Source: Rudaea sp. 3F27F6 (GTDB lineage Bacteria > Pseudomonadota > Gammaproteobacteria > Xanthomonadales > Rhodanobacteraceae). Taken from it: a DNA stretch of 64,000 nt. The translations under genes were made by a program, and so were the position numbers. The stretch lies in contig NZ_SCNG01000001.1 in the NCBI RefSeq assembly GCF_005503555.1, positions 868,001-932,000 on the forward strand, in the 5' to 3' direction. Position 1 is the stretch's first letter. The number at the start of each line of letters is the position of its first letter. Under the pieces are notes generated by a model that saw only the letters and a program-made list of their open reading frames with translations, made no database searches and was not told the origin of the DNA. Positions 38,820-48,651 of the stretch are shown one piece after another.

Positions 38820-39475
38820 CGGCTCAACCCTACCGGACCGGAGCGGCGTGCGCCGACATCCATCATCAGCGGGATCGTCATTTCCGGCCATTGCACCTGC
38901 GCACCGTTCATCAGGCGCAAATCCAAACTGACCAGCAAGGGTGTCGTGCTCGGATCCTTCCAGCTCTCGCCCCAATTCATCAGGTCACCCTGCTGGTTCA
39001 GGCCGCGATAGCGAAATGTGCCTTCCTCGATGCGGTCGAGCAGAACCACCGTCGACTCCTCGCTGGCTTTGCCTTTGTCCTTGCTGAAACCGTTCAGCAG
39101 TGTGCTCGTGAACACAAGCTGCATTCCATCATTGCCGGAGGTCAACTCCAGGGTTTGTACATAAGCGCCGCCACGCGAAAGATAGCCGGGCATCGGTGCG
39201 ACGAAGCGCATAAACTTGCCGTTGCCCTGGAATATCTCGACCTTCGTGCCTTCCTGCGCATACGGGAAAGGTAGGATGCGCGAAACCTGACGGCGCAGGA
39301 ATTCCTGCACGGTGCGCACTTTGTCGACACGCTCGATCAAAGCCTCACCCGACTTCATGCTGTGTCGGGCCGCGGTAATGCCGCTGTACGCGCCAGCAAT
39401 CAAAAGACCGAGCAGCAGGATCGCCAGCATCACCTCAAGCAGGCTGAATCCGCATTGGCGCAAAGACGCGCGCAT
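38816..39475 (-). CDS. gspJ: Type II secretion minor pseudopilin J
   Basis: 219 residues. Prepilin site LRQCG before FSLLEVMLAILLLGLLIAGA, with the conserved Glu+5. C-terminal beta domain with FRYRGLNQQGDLMNWGESW typical for GspJ. Two bases separate it from gspI and four overlap gspK. Forms the tip complex of the pseudopilus. Confidence 0.93.
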   Translation of the reverse strand: MRASLRQCGFSLLEVMLAILLLGLLIAGAYSGITAARHSMKSGEALIERVDKVRTVQEFLRRQVSRILPFPYAQEGTKVEIFQGNGKFMRFVAPMPGYLSRGGAYVQTLELTSGNDGMQLVFTSTLLNGFSKDKGKASEESTVVLLDRIEEGTFRYRGLNQQGDLMNWGESWKDPSTTPLLVSLDLRLMNGAQVQWPEMTIPLMMDVGARRSGPVGLSR

Positions 39476-39477
39476 AC

Positions 39478-39960
39478 TCAGCCGAACCCTGCCGGCAGCC
39501 CGGGCTGCGCCTGACCGCCCGGTCGCGCCGGCGCCATCGAACGCAAGGTGACGAAACGCGCGTGATGCTGCAGATATTGATTGCCCCAGCTCACCACCAA
39601 CTCGATTTGGTAAAGCTCAGGCTGCCCGGGCGTCGCCATGGCCGGCGCCAACGTCGAACCGGCAGTGGTCTGCGGCTGGTATCGCACCACGGCGAGCTGC
39701 CAGTGATAGGTATCGTCGAAATCGCCGCTACTGCCGCCTTCCTTGAGCGGTTGGCCGATGCCCTGCACGTCGAGCAGAGATTGCGCGTAGAGCGCTGCCT
39801 GCGTCGCCTCCTTTGCCTGCTTCGCGGTGCGCACGGAGTCGCCCAGTATCTGCAGCAGCACACCGAAGCCTAGGGCGAAGATGACGAAGGCGGCAATCAG
39901 CTCAACCAGGGTAAAGCCACCCTGATGCCGCGCTGCCGCGGTGGGAAATCCAGCTCTCAT
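39478..39960 (-). CDS. gspI: Type II secretion minor pseudopilin I
   Basis: 160 residues from ATG 39960, coupled to gspH by ATGA overlap; the upstream ATG at 40017 lies inside gspH. Prepilin site RHQGG before FTLVELIAAFVIFALGFGVL. A short globular domain follows with Gly/Pro-rich end. Seeds the tip complex with J and K. Confidence 0.91.
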   Translation of the reverse strand: MRAGFPTAAARHQGGFTLVELIAAFVIFALGFGVLLQILGDSVRTAKQAKEATQAALYAQSLLDVQGIGQPLKEGGSSGDFDDTYHWQLAVVRYQPQTTAGSTLAPAMATPGQPELYQIELVVSWGNQYLQHHARFVTLRSMAPARPGGQAQPGLPAGFG

Positions 39961-40415
39961 CGGTTCAGCTCCTCGCGCGTTATCGCGCCGGTCAGCCAGT
40001 CGACGTTGATGCGCCACTCCACGCGCTCCATGAGCACGGAAATGTGGCCACCAGTCGAAGCGCCATCGGCGAAGAAGCGAATGCGCCCTGAGGTCTCGCT
40101 GGTGATTTCCTGGTCGGCCGTATACAACGTCAGGCGCATGTTCTTGGGCAACTGCACCGTGGGCTTGCCCGGCGCCTGGTAACTGTTGCCGCCAAGATCA
40201 AGATTGAACGTGGTTTCCTTGCCTTTGACGATCGCTTGCCCGCGCGTGTAGCGCAGTGCGGCAACGAGATCGCGCGTCGCCGCCTGCACCTTCGCGCCGC
40301 TCATGCTCTTCGAGAACGAAATCGACACGGCGCCGATCGCCAAGGCGATCAGGAACACCACCGTGATGATTTCGATCAGGCTGAAGCCACGCGATTTGCG
40401 CACGCAGGTTGTCAT
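39957..40415 (-). CDS. gspH: Type II secretion minor pseudopilin H
   Basis: 152 residues. Prepilin site MTTCVRKSRG before FSLIEIITVVFLIALAIGAV. Central text DLVAALRYTRGQAIVKGKET is the usual GspH helix and strand. It connects the GspG filament to the I-J-K tip. 33 bases after gspG. Confidence 0.92.
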   Translation of the reverse strand: MTTCVRKSRGFSLIEIITVVFLIALAIGAVSISFSKSMSGAKVQAATRDLVAALRYTRGQAIVKGKETTFNLDLGGNSYQAPGKPTVQLPKNMRLTLYTADQEITSETSGRIRFFADGASTGGHISVLMERVEWRINVDWLTGAITREELNR

Positions 40416-40448
40416 CGGAGTAGCGCGGCACGGCCCGACCGGCGCAGG

Positions 40449-40922
40449 TTACTGCCAGCTACCCACGTCGCGGTCCAGTCCGTCGCCGCCGGCCTTGCCG
40501 TCCTTGCCGAGGAAGACCAGGTCGAAATCGCGCCCGTCATTGCCCGGCATCCGGTAATCGAACGGATGACCGAACGGATCCTTGAGCGCGGACTCGGTGG
40601 CGTATGGGCCATTCCAATTCGCCGCGCTGCTCGGCCGCGAAATCAGGTCGTTGAGGCTGGCCGGGGGGCCGCCGTTGTCGAGCGCGTAGTTTTCGATCTT
40701 CGTCGACAGCGAACGCATCTGCGCAATGCCCGCATTCACCTTGCCGCGATTGATGCTGTCACCGACGCGGTTCGCGACCACGCCCATGACGATGCCGATC
40801 AGGACGAGCACGGCGATCATTTCGATCAGGGTGAAGCCCGCGCTGCGCAGCATGTTCGCGGGCATATTGCGACGCATGCCGGCCGTACCGGACTGCGAAA
40901 AATTATACTTATTCATGGCCAT
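40449..40922 (-). CDS. gspG: Type II secretion major pseudopilin G
   Basis: 157 residues, with a somewhat long leader ending NMLRSAG before FTLIEMIAVLVLIGIVMGVV, Glu+5 present. Typical GspG elements follow: the conserved ALDNGGPPASLNDL, NWNGPY, LKDPFGHPFDYRMPG and a calcium-site-like GKDGKAGGDGLDRDV near the C-terminus. Builds the pseudopilus shaft. An alternative start two codons later is possible. Confidence 0.95.
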   Translation of the reverse strand: MAMNKYNFSQSGTAGMRRNMPANMLRSAGFTLIEMIAVLVLIGIVMGVVANRVGDSINRGKVNAGIAQMRSLSTKIENYALDNGGPPASLNDLISRPSSAANWNGPYATESALKDPFGHPFDYRMPGNDGRDFDLVFLGKDGKAGGDGLDRDVGSWQ

Positions 40923-40925
40923 TTC

Positions 40926-42143
40926 TCATTGAATGGAACTGCTCAAACTCAAGATCGGCAGCAGGATCGCCATCATAATGATCGCCACCATGCCGGTCAT
41001 CACCACCGTCAACAGGGGAACCAGCGCGGCGAGCATGCGATCGACCGTATTCTTCGCGTCGATGTCGAACGTATCCGCGATCTTCATCATCATTCCGTCG
41101 AGCTCACCGGATTCCTCGCCGACCGAAATCATCTGCGTCGCAAGTTTCGGGAAGCGCTTGCTCTGTGCCAGGGCATGAGCCAAGCCACCGCCGGTCTTCA
41201 CGTCCTCGGTCGCCTTGTCGATCGACTCGGCGAGTGCCGAATTGCCGAGCACGTTGCGCGCGATCGACAAGGCCGTGAGCAATGGAACACCATTCTTGAG
41301 CAAAGTTCCCAGCGTGCGCGACAAGCGCGCCGTTTCGAGCTTGCCGACCAGTGGCCCGACCACGCGCAGGCCGAGCACGCGCGTATCCCAGGCGAGCTTC
41401 TTTTCCGGATCGGCGAGGCGATTGCGCATCCACACGATGCCGGAGACAGCCGCAATGATCATCAGCCACCACCAGTTCTGTAGCAGCGTACCAACGAACA
41501 GCGTGCCCTTCGTGATCAGCGGCAGCTCGACGTTCATGTCGCGGAACATCGGCAGGAACTGCGGCACCACGACAGTAAGCAGAACGAACAGCGCAGCGAA
41601 CACCATCACGACGAGGATCGCCGGATAGATCAACGCGTTGACCACGCTTTCCTTCAGCGACTTCGCGCGCTCGAGGTAATCAGCAAGGCGCGTCAGCGTC
41701 GAATCGAGCGAACCACCGACCTCGCCCGCGCGCACCATGTTCACATACAGGCGCGTGAACACACCGGGCTCGGCTTCGAGCGCCTCCGACAGCGGCGCAC
41801 CGCTGCGCACGTGATCGCGGATACGCTCGACGACGCGTCTGGCCTTCTCGCTTTCCGGCAGCTCAAGCAGAATCTGCAGCGCACGGTCGAGCGGTTGGCC
41901 AGCACCGAGCAGGGTCGCGAGCTGCTGAGTGAACTGCAGCACCTGGGTCTGGTTCATCGCCTCGCGCTTGAACAGCCCGGCGAGGCCACCTCCGCCCGCT
42001 GCGCCGTCCGCAGCGAACACTTCGAGCGGAATATTGCCCGCGTCCTGAATCTTCGCGATCGCCTCGTCGTTCGAAGCGACGTCGTACTGGCCTTCGACGA
42101 TCTCTCCGGCCGGCGTGACGGCTTTGTAGCGGTAAAGTGCCAT
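40926..42143 (-). CDS. gspF: Type II secretion inner-membrane protein F
   Basis: 405 residues, the usual length, starting MALYRYKAVTPAGEIVEGQ. Two T2SSF domains: LLGAGQPLDRALQILLE in the first and TLLKNGVPLLTALSIARNVL in the second. Three membrane segments include YPAILVVMVFAALFVLLTVV. Platform protein beneath the pseudopilus that couples GspE motion to assembly. Start overlaps the gspE stop by one base. Confidence 0.95.
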   Translation of the reverse strand: MALYRYKAVTPAGEIVEGQYDVASNDEAIAKIQDAGNIPLEVFAADGAAGGGGLAGLFKREAMNQTQVLQFTQQLATLLGAGQPLDRALQILLELPESEKARRVVERIRDHVRSGAPLSEALEAEPGVFTRLYVNMVRAGEVGGSLDSTLTRLADYLERAKSLKESVVNALIYPAILVVMVFAALFVLLTVVVPQFLPMFRDMNVELPLITKGTLFVGTLLQNWWWLMIIAAVSGIVWMRNRLADPEKKLAWDTRVLGLRVVGPLVGKLETARLSRTLGTLLKNGVPLLTALSIARNVLGNSALAESIDKATEDVKTGGGLAHALAQSKRFPKLATQMISVGEESGELDGMMMKIADTFDIDAKNTVDRMLAALVPLLTVVMTGMVAIIMMAILLPILSLSSSIQ

Positions 42144-43882
42144 CAGCTTTCCGAAGTGACGCGCAGCACTTCCTCGATCGTGGTCTGTCCTTGCAGCGAT
42201 TTGACCAATCCGTCTTCGTACATGGTGCGCATGCCTTCGGTGCGCGCGAGCTCTTCGAGCTTGCCCATGTCGGCGTGTTGCATGACGAGGCGACGCAGCG
42301 GCTCGCTCATGACGAGAAATTCCATGATCGTCGTACGGCCGTGATAGCCCGTCGAAGACACCGGAGAGGGCATCGGCTTGTACAACTCGATCTTGCCTTC
42401 GGGTTGGAAGCGGCGCAGGCCAAACTCCTCAACCACTTCGGGCATCGCTTCGTACTTGTGCGCATGCTCGGTGTCAAGCCGGCGCACGAGGCGCTGCGCA
42501 AGCACACCGTTCACGGTCGAAGTGAGCAGATAGTCCTCAACACCCATATCGAGCATACGCGTCACCGCGCCGGCGGCGTTGTTCGTGTGCAAGGTCGACA
42601 ATACCAAGTGACCCGTTAAGGCGGACTGGATCGCGATCTTCGCGGTTTCCAGATCGCGCATTTCGCCGATCATGATGATGTCCGGATCCTGACGCACGAT
42701 CGAGCGCAGCGCATGGCTGAAGTCGAGACCGATCTGCGGCTTGGCCTGAATCTGGTTGATGCCCTCGATCTGATATTCGACCGGGTCTTCGACCGTGATG
42801 ATCTTCACGTCGGGCGTGTTGAGCTTGGACAGCGCGGTGTACAGCGTCGTCGTCTTACCCGAACCGGTCGGACCGGTGACGAGCAGGATGCCGTGCGGCA
42901 GCTCGAGCACCTTGAGGAACTTGGACAGGAACTGGTCGGTGAAGCCGAGCTTGTGGAAATCGAACACGACCGATTCACGGTCGAGAATACGCATGACCAC
43001 CGATTCGCCGAAGCTCGTCGGCACGGTCGACACGCGCAGGTCGAGCTCCTTGCCCTGCACGCGCAGCGGAATGCGGCCGTCCTGCGGCAGGCGGCGTTCG
43101 GCGATGTTGAGCTTCGCCATGATCTTGATACGCGAGATCACCGCCGCGGTCGACGCCGCCGGCGGCGATTCGGCTTCGAGCAACACGCCGTCGATGCGGT
43201 AGCGCACTTTCAAGCGGCTCTCGAACGGCTCGATGTGCACGTCGGACGCGCGCTGTTCGACCGCACGCTGGATGATCAGGTTGACGAGGCGGATGACCGG
43301 CGCTTCGGAAGCGAGATCGCGCAGATGCTCGATGTCGTCTTCGCTGCGCGTCGCATCGTCGGACAGACTCTCGACGATCGAACCCATCGCCGAACGGCCC
43401 TGGCCGTAATAGCGCTCGATCAGATCGTCGATCTCGGAACGGAAGCCGACCTTGATCTCGGCCGCCTTGCCGGTCGCGAGCTGCACCGCTTCGATCGGAT
43501 ACTCTTCGGCCGGATCGGCGACGAGCCAGATGACTTTGTCCTCGGTTTCGCCGATCGGGACGATGTGATGCTGCTTGAGGAAGCGGATCGACATCGACAC
43601 GTTCTGCGGTGGAGTCTCCGGAAATTCCTTCGCGGTGACGAGCGGCAGGCCCATCACTTCGCTCAGCGCATCGCCCATCTCGCGCTCGGAGACGAGGCCG
43701 AGGCGCGTCAGCAGCGGGACGAGATTGCCCTCGCCGTTTTCCTCAAGCAGGCGCCGCGCACGCGCGAGGTCGTTTTCCTTCAGGCGACCGCGGCCGACGA
43801 GGTAAACACAGATGCGCTCGTCGAGCGATTCGTTCTGATCCTGCATGGATGGCGGTTGCGGCAATGGTTGTACGGCGGACAT
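42143..43882 (-). CDS. gspE: Type II secretion ATPase E
   Basis: 579 residues. N1E-type domains lead (to about 190), followed by the ATPase core with VTGPTGSGKTTTLYTALSKL (Walker A), EDPVEYQIEGINQIQAK (Asp box), RSIVRQDPDIIMIGEMRD (Walker B) and TGHLVLSTLHTNNAAGAVTR (His box). It powers pseudopilus assembly from the cytoplasm. Odd point: the region after LAQRLVRRL that usually carries a CxxC...CxxC zinc domain reads DTEHAH...PSPVSSTGY, with no cysteine at any of the four places. First gsp gene; only seven bases separate it from the upstream membrane protein. Confidence 0.94.
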   Translation of the reverse strand: MSAVQPLPQPPSMQDQNESLDERICVYLVGRGRLKENDLARARRLLEENGEGNLVPLLTRLGLVSEREMGDALSEVMGLPLVTAKEFPETPPQNVSMSIRFLKQHHIVPIGETEDKVIWLVADPAEEYPIEAVQLATGKAAEIKVGFRSEIDDLIERYYGQGRSAMGSIVESLSDDATRSEDDIEHLRDLASEAPVIRLVNLIIQRAVEQRASDVHIEPFESRLKVRYRIDGVLLEAESPPAASTAAVISRIKIMAKLNIAERRLPQDGRIPLRVQGKELDLRVSTVPTSFGESVVMRILDRESVVFDFHKLGFTDQFLSKFLKVLELPHGILLVTGPTGSGKTTTLYTALSKLNTPDVKIITVEDPVEYQIEGINQIQAKPQIGLDFSHALRSIVRQDPDIIMIGEMRDLETAKIAIQSALTGHLVLSTLHTNNAAGAVTRMLDMGVEDYLLTSTVNGVLAQRLVRRLDTEHAHKYEAMPEVVEEFGLRRFQPEGKIELYKPMPSPVSSTGYHGRTTIMEFLVMSEPLRRLVMQHADMGKLEELARTEGMRTMYEDGLVKSLQGQTTIEEVLRVTSES

Positions 43883-43889
43883 AGTCGGT

Positions 43890-44582
43890 TCATTCCCCCT
43901 GGTGCCGCGTTTCGACCGCGGTCTCGCGATTAGGTTCCGCGGATACGCCGTCCGCCGGGCGTGTCAGCTCTTCGATGAACGGACGATTTAACAGAATCCA
44001 CAGCACAGCGGGCACGAGCGGAGGCAGGATCAGATAACCGAACTGATAGCACAGTGCGATCACCTCCAGCGAATAGCCCAGTTCGTGCATCTTGGCCGTG
44101 CCTTCAGGCAATTGCAAACCGAGCACCTTGAACGCCTCGGCGACCACGCCGAACGTCTGGACCAGAAAAAGGACGACGAGGCCTAGGCCGATCTGCGCGA
44201 GCCGCTGCCATTTTTCCAGAGGCGTGGCCATGACCAAACCGCCGAACAACGGCAGGCTGTAACCGTAGATCATCGGATTGATGATGTAGTCGAAGAACGC
44301 ATACTTCGGCGGCCCGTTGGCGACAGCGTTGTAAAGAACATTGCTGTTGACCTGCAGCCAGTCGGAATGATGCGCGACGAGCTGCCCGGTCGCCTGGTTG
44401 ATCTCGTCCGCACCGACGAGGACGTCGACGAACAGCCCAGGCCATATATGCAACAGCACCGCCTTGGCGATCTGTACCACCGGCCAGGCGAACTGCGCGC
44501 GGAACGCGAACCAGAGAAAGAACGCGAACGGCAGCCAGAGGACGGCGGCCAGCATGAAGCGCCGGAGCGGGGAGATCGTCAT
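43890..44582 (-). CDS. Inner-membrane protein of unknown function (resembles exosortase-H-associated proteins)
   Basis: 230 residues from ATG 44582, seven bases after the purL stop. Five to six hydrophobic segments: FMLAAVLWLPFAFFLWFAF, LLHIWPGLFVDVLVG, a central NPMIYGYSLPLFGGLVMA, LAQIGLGLVVLFLVQTFGVV and LILPPLVPAVLWILL. The NPMIYGYSLPLF block is like proteins annotated as exosortase-H-associated membrane proteins, but no exosortase gene is in the window, so the assignment is tentative. It lies between purL and gspE in one run and may be co-transcribed with either. Confidence 0.6.
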   Translation of the reverse strand: MTISPLRRFMLAAVLWLPFAFFLWFAFRAQFAWPVVQIAKAVLLHIWPGLFVDVLVGADEINQATGQLVAHHSDWLQVNSNVLYNAVANGPPKYAFFDYIINPMIYGYSLPLFGGLVMATPLEKWQRLAQIGLGLVVLFLVQTFGVVAEAFKVLGLQLPEGTAKMHELGYSLEVIALCYQFGYLILPPLVPAVLWILLNRPFIEELTRPADGVSAEPNRETAVETRHQGE

Positions 44583-44589
44583 CGGCCTG

Positions 44590-47500
44590 TCAACAAGCCC
44601 AGACGCGCGCGTTGCGGAACATGCGCATCCACGGCGAATCCTCACCCCACTCCCGCGGCGCCCACGACATCTGCACGCTGCGGAACACGCGCTCGGGATG
44701 CGGCATCAGCGCCGTCACGCGGCCATCGGCAGCGGTGATGCCGGCCAAGCCGCCCGACGAACCGTTCGGATTGAGCGGATAGGCTTCGCTCGCGCGACCG
44801 TAGTTGTCGACGTAACGCAAGGCCACCGTCGTACGTCGCGCATCGCCGGCCTTGGCGAATTCGGCACGGCCTTCGCCGTGCGCAACCGCGACCGGAATGC
44901 GCGATCCGGCCATGCCCTTGAAGAACAGCGAAGGCGAATCGGCCACTTCGAGCGTGACCAGGCGCGCTTCGTACTGCTCCGAGGCATTGCGCTCGAAACT
45001 CGGCCAGCCTTCGGCGCCCGGGATGATTTCTTTCAACGCGGCGAGCATCTGACAACCGTTGCACACGCCGAGCGCAAACCGGGTCTGGTCGGCGAAGAAC
45101 GCGGCGAACTGGTCGCGCAATTGCGCATTGAACAGAATCGACGTCGCCCAACCACGGCCCGCGCCGAGCACGTCGCCGTACGAGAAACCGCCGCAGGCGG
45201 CGAAGCCGCGGAAGTCGTCGAGCTTGCGTCGGCCGCTCTGCAGATCGCTCATGTGCACGTCATAGGCATCGAAGCCCGCGCGCGTGAACGCCGCGGCCAT
45301 CTCGACCTGACCGTTGACGCCCTGGTCGCGCAGAATCGCGATCTTCGGCCGTGCATCGGTGTGGATGTACGGCGCGGCAATATCCTCGGCCGGATTGAAC
45401 GTGAGCTTCGGCGTGATGCCCGGATCGCCGTCGTCGCTGCGCCAGCCGTCTTCGTCGCGCGCGCTCTGCGGGTTGTCGCGCAACTTGGCCATCTGGTAGC
45501 TCGTTTCCGACCAGCCACGCATCAAGTCTTCCCAGGTCCAGCGCGCGAGCGACTCGCCGCCGAGCCAGAGTTTCACGCGCTTGCGCTTGTGCGGGTTACC
45601 GCAGAAATTCGCGAGCTTGTCGAGCCCGTACTCGGCGAGCAGGGCGAGAAATGCACTGCGGTCGCTCGCGCGGATCTGCACGACCGCACCGAGCTCTTCA
45701 GCAAACAGCGAAGACAGGATCGACTCGCCCCAGCCGTTCATTTCCACGTCGATGCCACAGTGGCCGGCGAGCGCCATTTCGATCAGGGTGATCAGCACCC
45801 CGCCGTCGGCGCGATCGTGATAAGCAAGCAGCAGGCCCTGCGCGTTCGCCTTCTGGATCGCGGCAAAGAAATTCTTCAAGCGCTGCGGATCGTCGACGTC
45901 GGGCGGCAGGCCCGCGGAGCGGTTGTAGACCTGGGCCAGCATCGAGCCGCCAAGGCGATTCTTGCGCGCGCCGAGATCAATCAGCCACAACTCGCTTTCG
46001 CCCGCGTCGGTGCGCAACTGCGGCGTCAACGCCTGGCGCACGTCGGTCGTGCGCGCGAATGCGGTGATGTTGAGCGACACCGGCGAGACGGTTTTCTGTT
46101 TGCGTCCGTCGAGTTGCCACACCGTCGCCATCGACAGCGAATCCTTGCCAACCGGAATCGAAATGCCGAGCGCCGGGCACAGCTCCATGCCGACCGCCTG
46201 CACCGCATCGAACAGCGCGGCGTCTTCGCCGGGTGCGGCGACCGCGGCCATCCAGTTCGCCGACAATCTGATTTCACCGATATCGGCGATCGGCACCGCA
46301 GCGATATTCGTGATCGCTTCACCGACCGCAAGCCGCGCCGAAGCGGGCGCCGACAGCAGCGCGACCGGCGTGCGCTCGCCCATCGCCATCGCCTCGCCGG
46401 CATAGCCGTCGAAGTCGGTCAGGGTCACCGCGCAATCGGCGACCGGCACCTGCCATGGGCCGACCATCTGATCGCGCGCGCAGAGACCGCCGACCGTACG
46501 ATCGCCGATCGTGATGAGGAATGATTTCGATCCCACCGTCGGCGAACGCAGTACGCGCTGCAGGGCATCGTCAAGCGCGATGCCGTCGAGATCGGGCACG
46601 ATGTCGAGGCGTGCCGCCTTGCGCTTGCTGTCGCGCTGCATCTTCGGCGGCTTGCCGAAGAGCACGTCCATCGGCAGGTCGATCGGAGAGCGCTGGGATT
46701 CGGGACTCGGGATTCGGGATTCGGCAGCGGCCGCGTCGCTGAGAACAAGTTGCCGCTCCGCGGTGACTTCGCCGACGACGGCGAACGGACAACGCTCGCG
46801 CTCGCACAACGCGGCGAAATGTGCGACGTCCACGGCGCGCAGGCCGATCACGTAGCGTTCCTGCGACTCGTTGCACCAGATTTGCATCGGCGACAGCGAC
46901 GGATCGGCGGAAGGAATCTTGCGCAGCTCGATGCGTCCGCCGACGTTCGAGTCGTTGAGGATTTCCGGGATCGCGTTCGACAAGCCGCCCGCGCCGACGT
47001 CGTGCACGCTGACGATCGGATTGGCGTCGCCGAGCGCCCAGCAGCGGTCGATCACTTCCTGGCAGCGCCGCTCCATCTCGGCGTTGTCGCGCTGCACCGA
47101 AGCGAAGTCGAGCGCCTCGGACGAATCGCCGCCGGCAAGCGACGACGCCGCGCCGCCGCCGAGACCGATCAGCATCGCCGGGCCGCCGAGCACGATGATC
47201 GCATCGCCGGCGCGCAGCATGCCTTTCTCCACATGCGCAAGACGCATATTGGCGAGACCGCCGGCGATCATGATCGGCTTGTCGTAGCCGCGGCGGTAGC
47301 TCGGATCGGCGCCTTCCTGCTCGAACGCGCGGAAATAGCCGCCGAGGCACGGGCGGCCGAACTCGTTGTTGAACGCGGCGGCACCGAGCGGTGCGTCGCG
47401 CATGATCTCGAATGCGGTCGCCATGCGCGGTGGCAGCGGACGTTCTTTTTCCCAAGGCCGCGGCCATTCGGGAATGCGCAGATACGACGTGGCGTAGCCG

Positions 47501-48477
47501 ACCAGGCCGGCCTTCGGCTTGGCGCCGCGGCCGGTCGCGCCTTCGTCGCGGATCTCGCCGCCCGCACCGGTCGCCGCGCCCGGATACGGCGCGATCGCGG
47601 TCGGATGGTTGTGCGTCTCGACCTTGATCGCGTACGGCACCGCTTCGTTGCTCGCGACGAAGCGGCCGTCTTCGCGCGGGAAGAATCGCGCGGCGGCATT
47701 GCCTTCGATCACCGCCGCATTGTCCTTGTACGCCGACAGCGTATGCGCCGGCGCAACCTGATGCGTGTTCTTGATCATCGCGAATAAGGACTTGTCCTGC
47801 TCTTTGCCGTCGATCGTCCAACTCGCGTTGAACACCTTGTGCCGGCAATGCTCGGAGTTCGCCTGCGCGAACATCATCAGCTCGACGTCGGTCGGATCGC
47901 GGCCGAGTTCGGCATAGCGCGCGATCAGGTATTCGATCTCGTCGGGCGCGAGGGCAAGGCCGAGACGTGCATTCGCTTCGTTCAGAGCCAGGGCCGGATC
48001 GGCACCGAGCACGATGCATTCGAGCGGCGCCGGCGCGCCGGCGCGGAACAACTGCGCCGCCTCGTCCAGCGTCGCGATCACCGACTGGGTCATCGGATCG
48101 TGCAGCGCACCGGCCAATTTCTGCCACGGCGTCGAGCCCGGCTTCGGCGGCTGTTCGATCGTGAAAGCAATGCCGCGCTCGACGCGCTTCACCGCGAAGC
48201 CGCAGCCGACGAGAATCTCGGTCGCCTTCGTCGACCACGGCGACAACGTGCCGAGACGCGGCGCGACCCAAAGCGTCGCGGGCTTCGCCGGCGCGTTCGT
48301 TGCGCGCAGTACGCGGCACAGTGCGTCCCGATCGACCGTGGCAGCCGGATCGACGTCGACGAAGTAGACGTAGCGTGCCGCGCCGACGCGAAAGTCGGGC
48401 GATACGCGGTTCAAATCACGATTGAGACGCTCGAGGCGGAACGCCGAGAGGGCGGGTTGCCCGTCGAAAACCAACAT
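44590..48477 (-). CDS. purL: Phosphoribosylformylglycinamidine synthase (large, single-chain)
   Basis: 1295 residues, the proteobacterial single-chain form. N-terminal domain, ATP-binding synthase halves ([43 protein letters not shown]-like VGKDSLSM) and a C-terminal glutaminase with GVCNGCQML and AHGEGRAEF. It converts FGAR and glutamine to FGAM in purine synthesis. Odd point: at 46692-46733 the gene contains the intergenic GGGATTCGGGATTCGG-type repeat, read in frame as [11 protein letters not shown] just before [16 protein letters not shown]. The upstream 174 bases hold a TAAAAT -10-like element about 30 bases from the ATG but no clear -35. Confidence 0.95.
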   Translation of the reverse strand: MLVFDGQPALSAFRLERLNRDLNRVSPDFRVGAARYVYFVDVDPAATVDRDALCRVLRATNAPAKPATLWVAPRLGTLSPWSTKATEILVGCGFAVKRVERGIAFTIEQPPKPGSTPWQKLAGALHDPMTQSVIATLDEAAQLFRAGAPAPLECIVLGADPALALNEANARLGLALAPDEIEYLIARYAELGRDPTDVELMMFAQANSEHCRHKVFNASWTIDGKEQDKSLFAMIKNTHQVAPAHTLSAYKDNAAVIEGNAAARFFPREDGRFVASNEAVPYAIKVETHNHPTAIAPYPGAATGAGGEIRDEGATGRGAKPKAGLVGYATSYLRIPEWPRPWEKERPLPPRMATAFEIMRDAPLGAAAFNNEFGRPCLGGYFRAFEQEGADPSYRRGYDKPIMIAGGLANMRLAHVEKGMLRAGDAIIVLGGPAMLIGLGGGAASSLAGGDSSEALDFASVQRDNAEMERRCQEVIDRCWALGDANPIVSVHDVGAGGLSNAIPEILNDSNVGGRIELRKIPSADPSLSPMQIWCNESQERYVIGLRAVDVAHFAALCERERCPFAVVGEVTAERQLVLSDAAAAESRIPSPESQRSPIDLPMDVLFGKPPKMQRDSKRKAARLDIVPDLDGIALDDALQRVLRSPTVGSKSFLITIGDRTVGGLCARDQMVGPWQVPVADCAVTLTDFDGYAGEAMAMGERTPVALLSAPASARLAVGEAITNIAAVPIADIGEIRLSANWMAAVAAPGEDAALFDAVQAVGMELCPALGISIPVGKDSLSMATVWQLDGRKQKTVSPVSLNITAFARTTDVRQALTPQLRTDAGESELWLIDLGARKNRLGGSMLAQVYNRSAGLPPDVDDPQRLKNFFAAIQKANAQGLLLAYHDRADGGVLITLIEMALAGHCGIDVEMNGWGESILSSLFAEELGAVVQIRASDRSAFLALLAEYGLDKLANFCGNPHKRKRVKLWLGGESLARWTWEDLMRGWSETSYQMAKLRDNPQSARDEDGWRSDDGDPGITPKLTFNPAEDIAAPYIHTDARPKIAILRDQGVNGQVEMAAAFTRAGFDAYDVHMSDLQSGRRKLDDFRGFAACGGFSYGDVLGAGRGWATSILFNAQLRDQFAAFFADQTRFALGVCNGCQMLAALKEIIPGAEGWPSFERNASEQYEARLVTLEVADSPSLFFKGMAGSRIPVAVAHGEGRAEFAKAGDARRTTVALRYVDNYGRASEAYPLNPNGSSGGLAGITAADGRVTALMPHPERVFRSVQMSWAPREWGEDSPWMRMFRNARVWAC
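46692..46733. repeat. ATTCGGG-type repeat inside purL
   Basis: GGGATTCGGGACTCGGGATT followed by CGGGATTCGGCAG: three to four near-tandem units of (G)GGATTC of the family otherwise seen between genes at 15738-15825 and 55493-55585. On the minus strand it is read as coding sequence for [11 protein letters not shown] in PurL. Confidence 0.75.
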
Positions 48478-48651
48478 GGCGCGCGTCGGCAGGAAGCGGA
48501 AGGGGCGCGCATTTTAACGGATGCGGCCAAGCACCGCGAGAACTACCTCATTCGGACCCGATTTTCGCCCATCTTGCGCGAAAACACCGGCTTGTTGCGA
48601 GCCGGCCGCAGGTTTTCCTGCGCCCGCACAAGGCGAGCGCGGGATATTTCG

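Noticed and set aside
44398-46524. 708-codon open frame on the plus strand opposite purL
   Set aside because: Arg/His/Ala-rich antisense shadow of purL; high GC makes long antisense frames common. Similar shadows lie opposite gspE, glyA, pepA and others.
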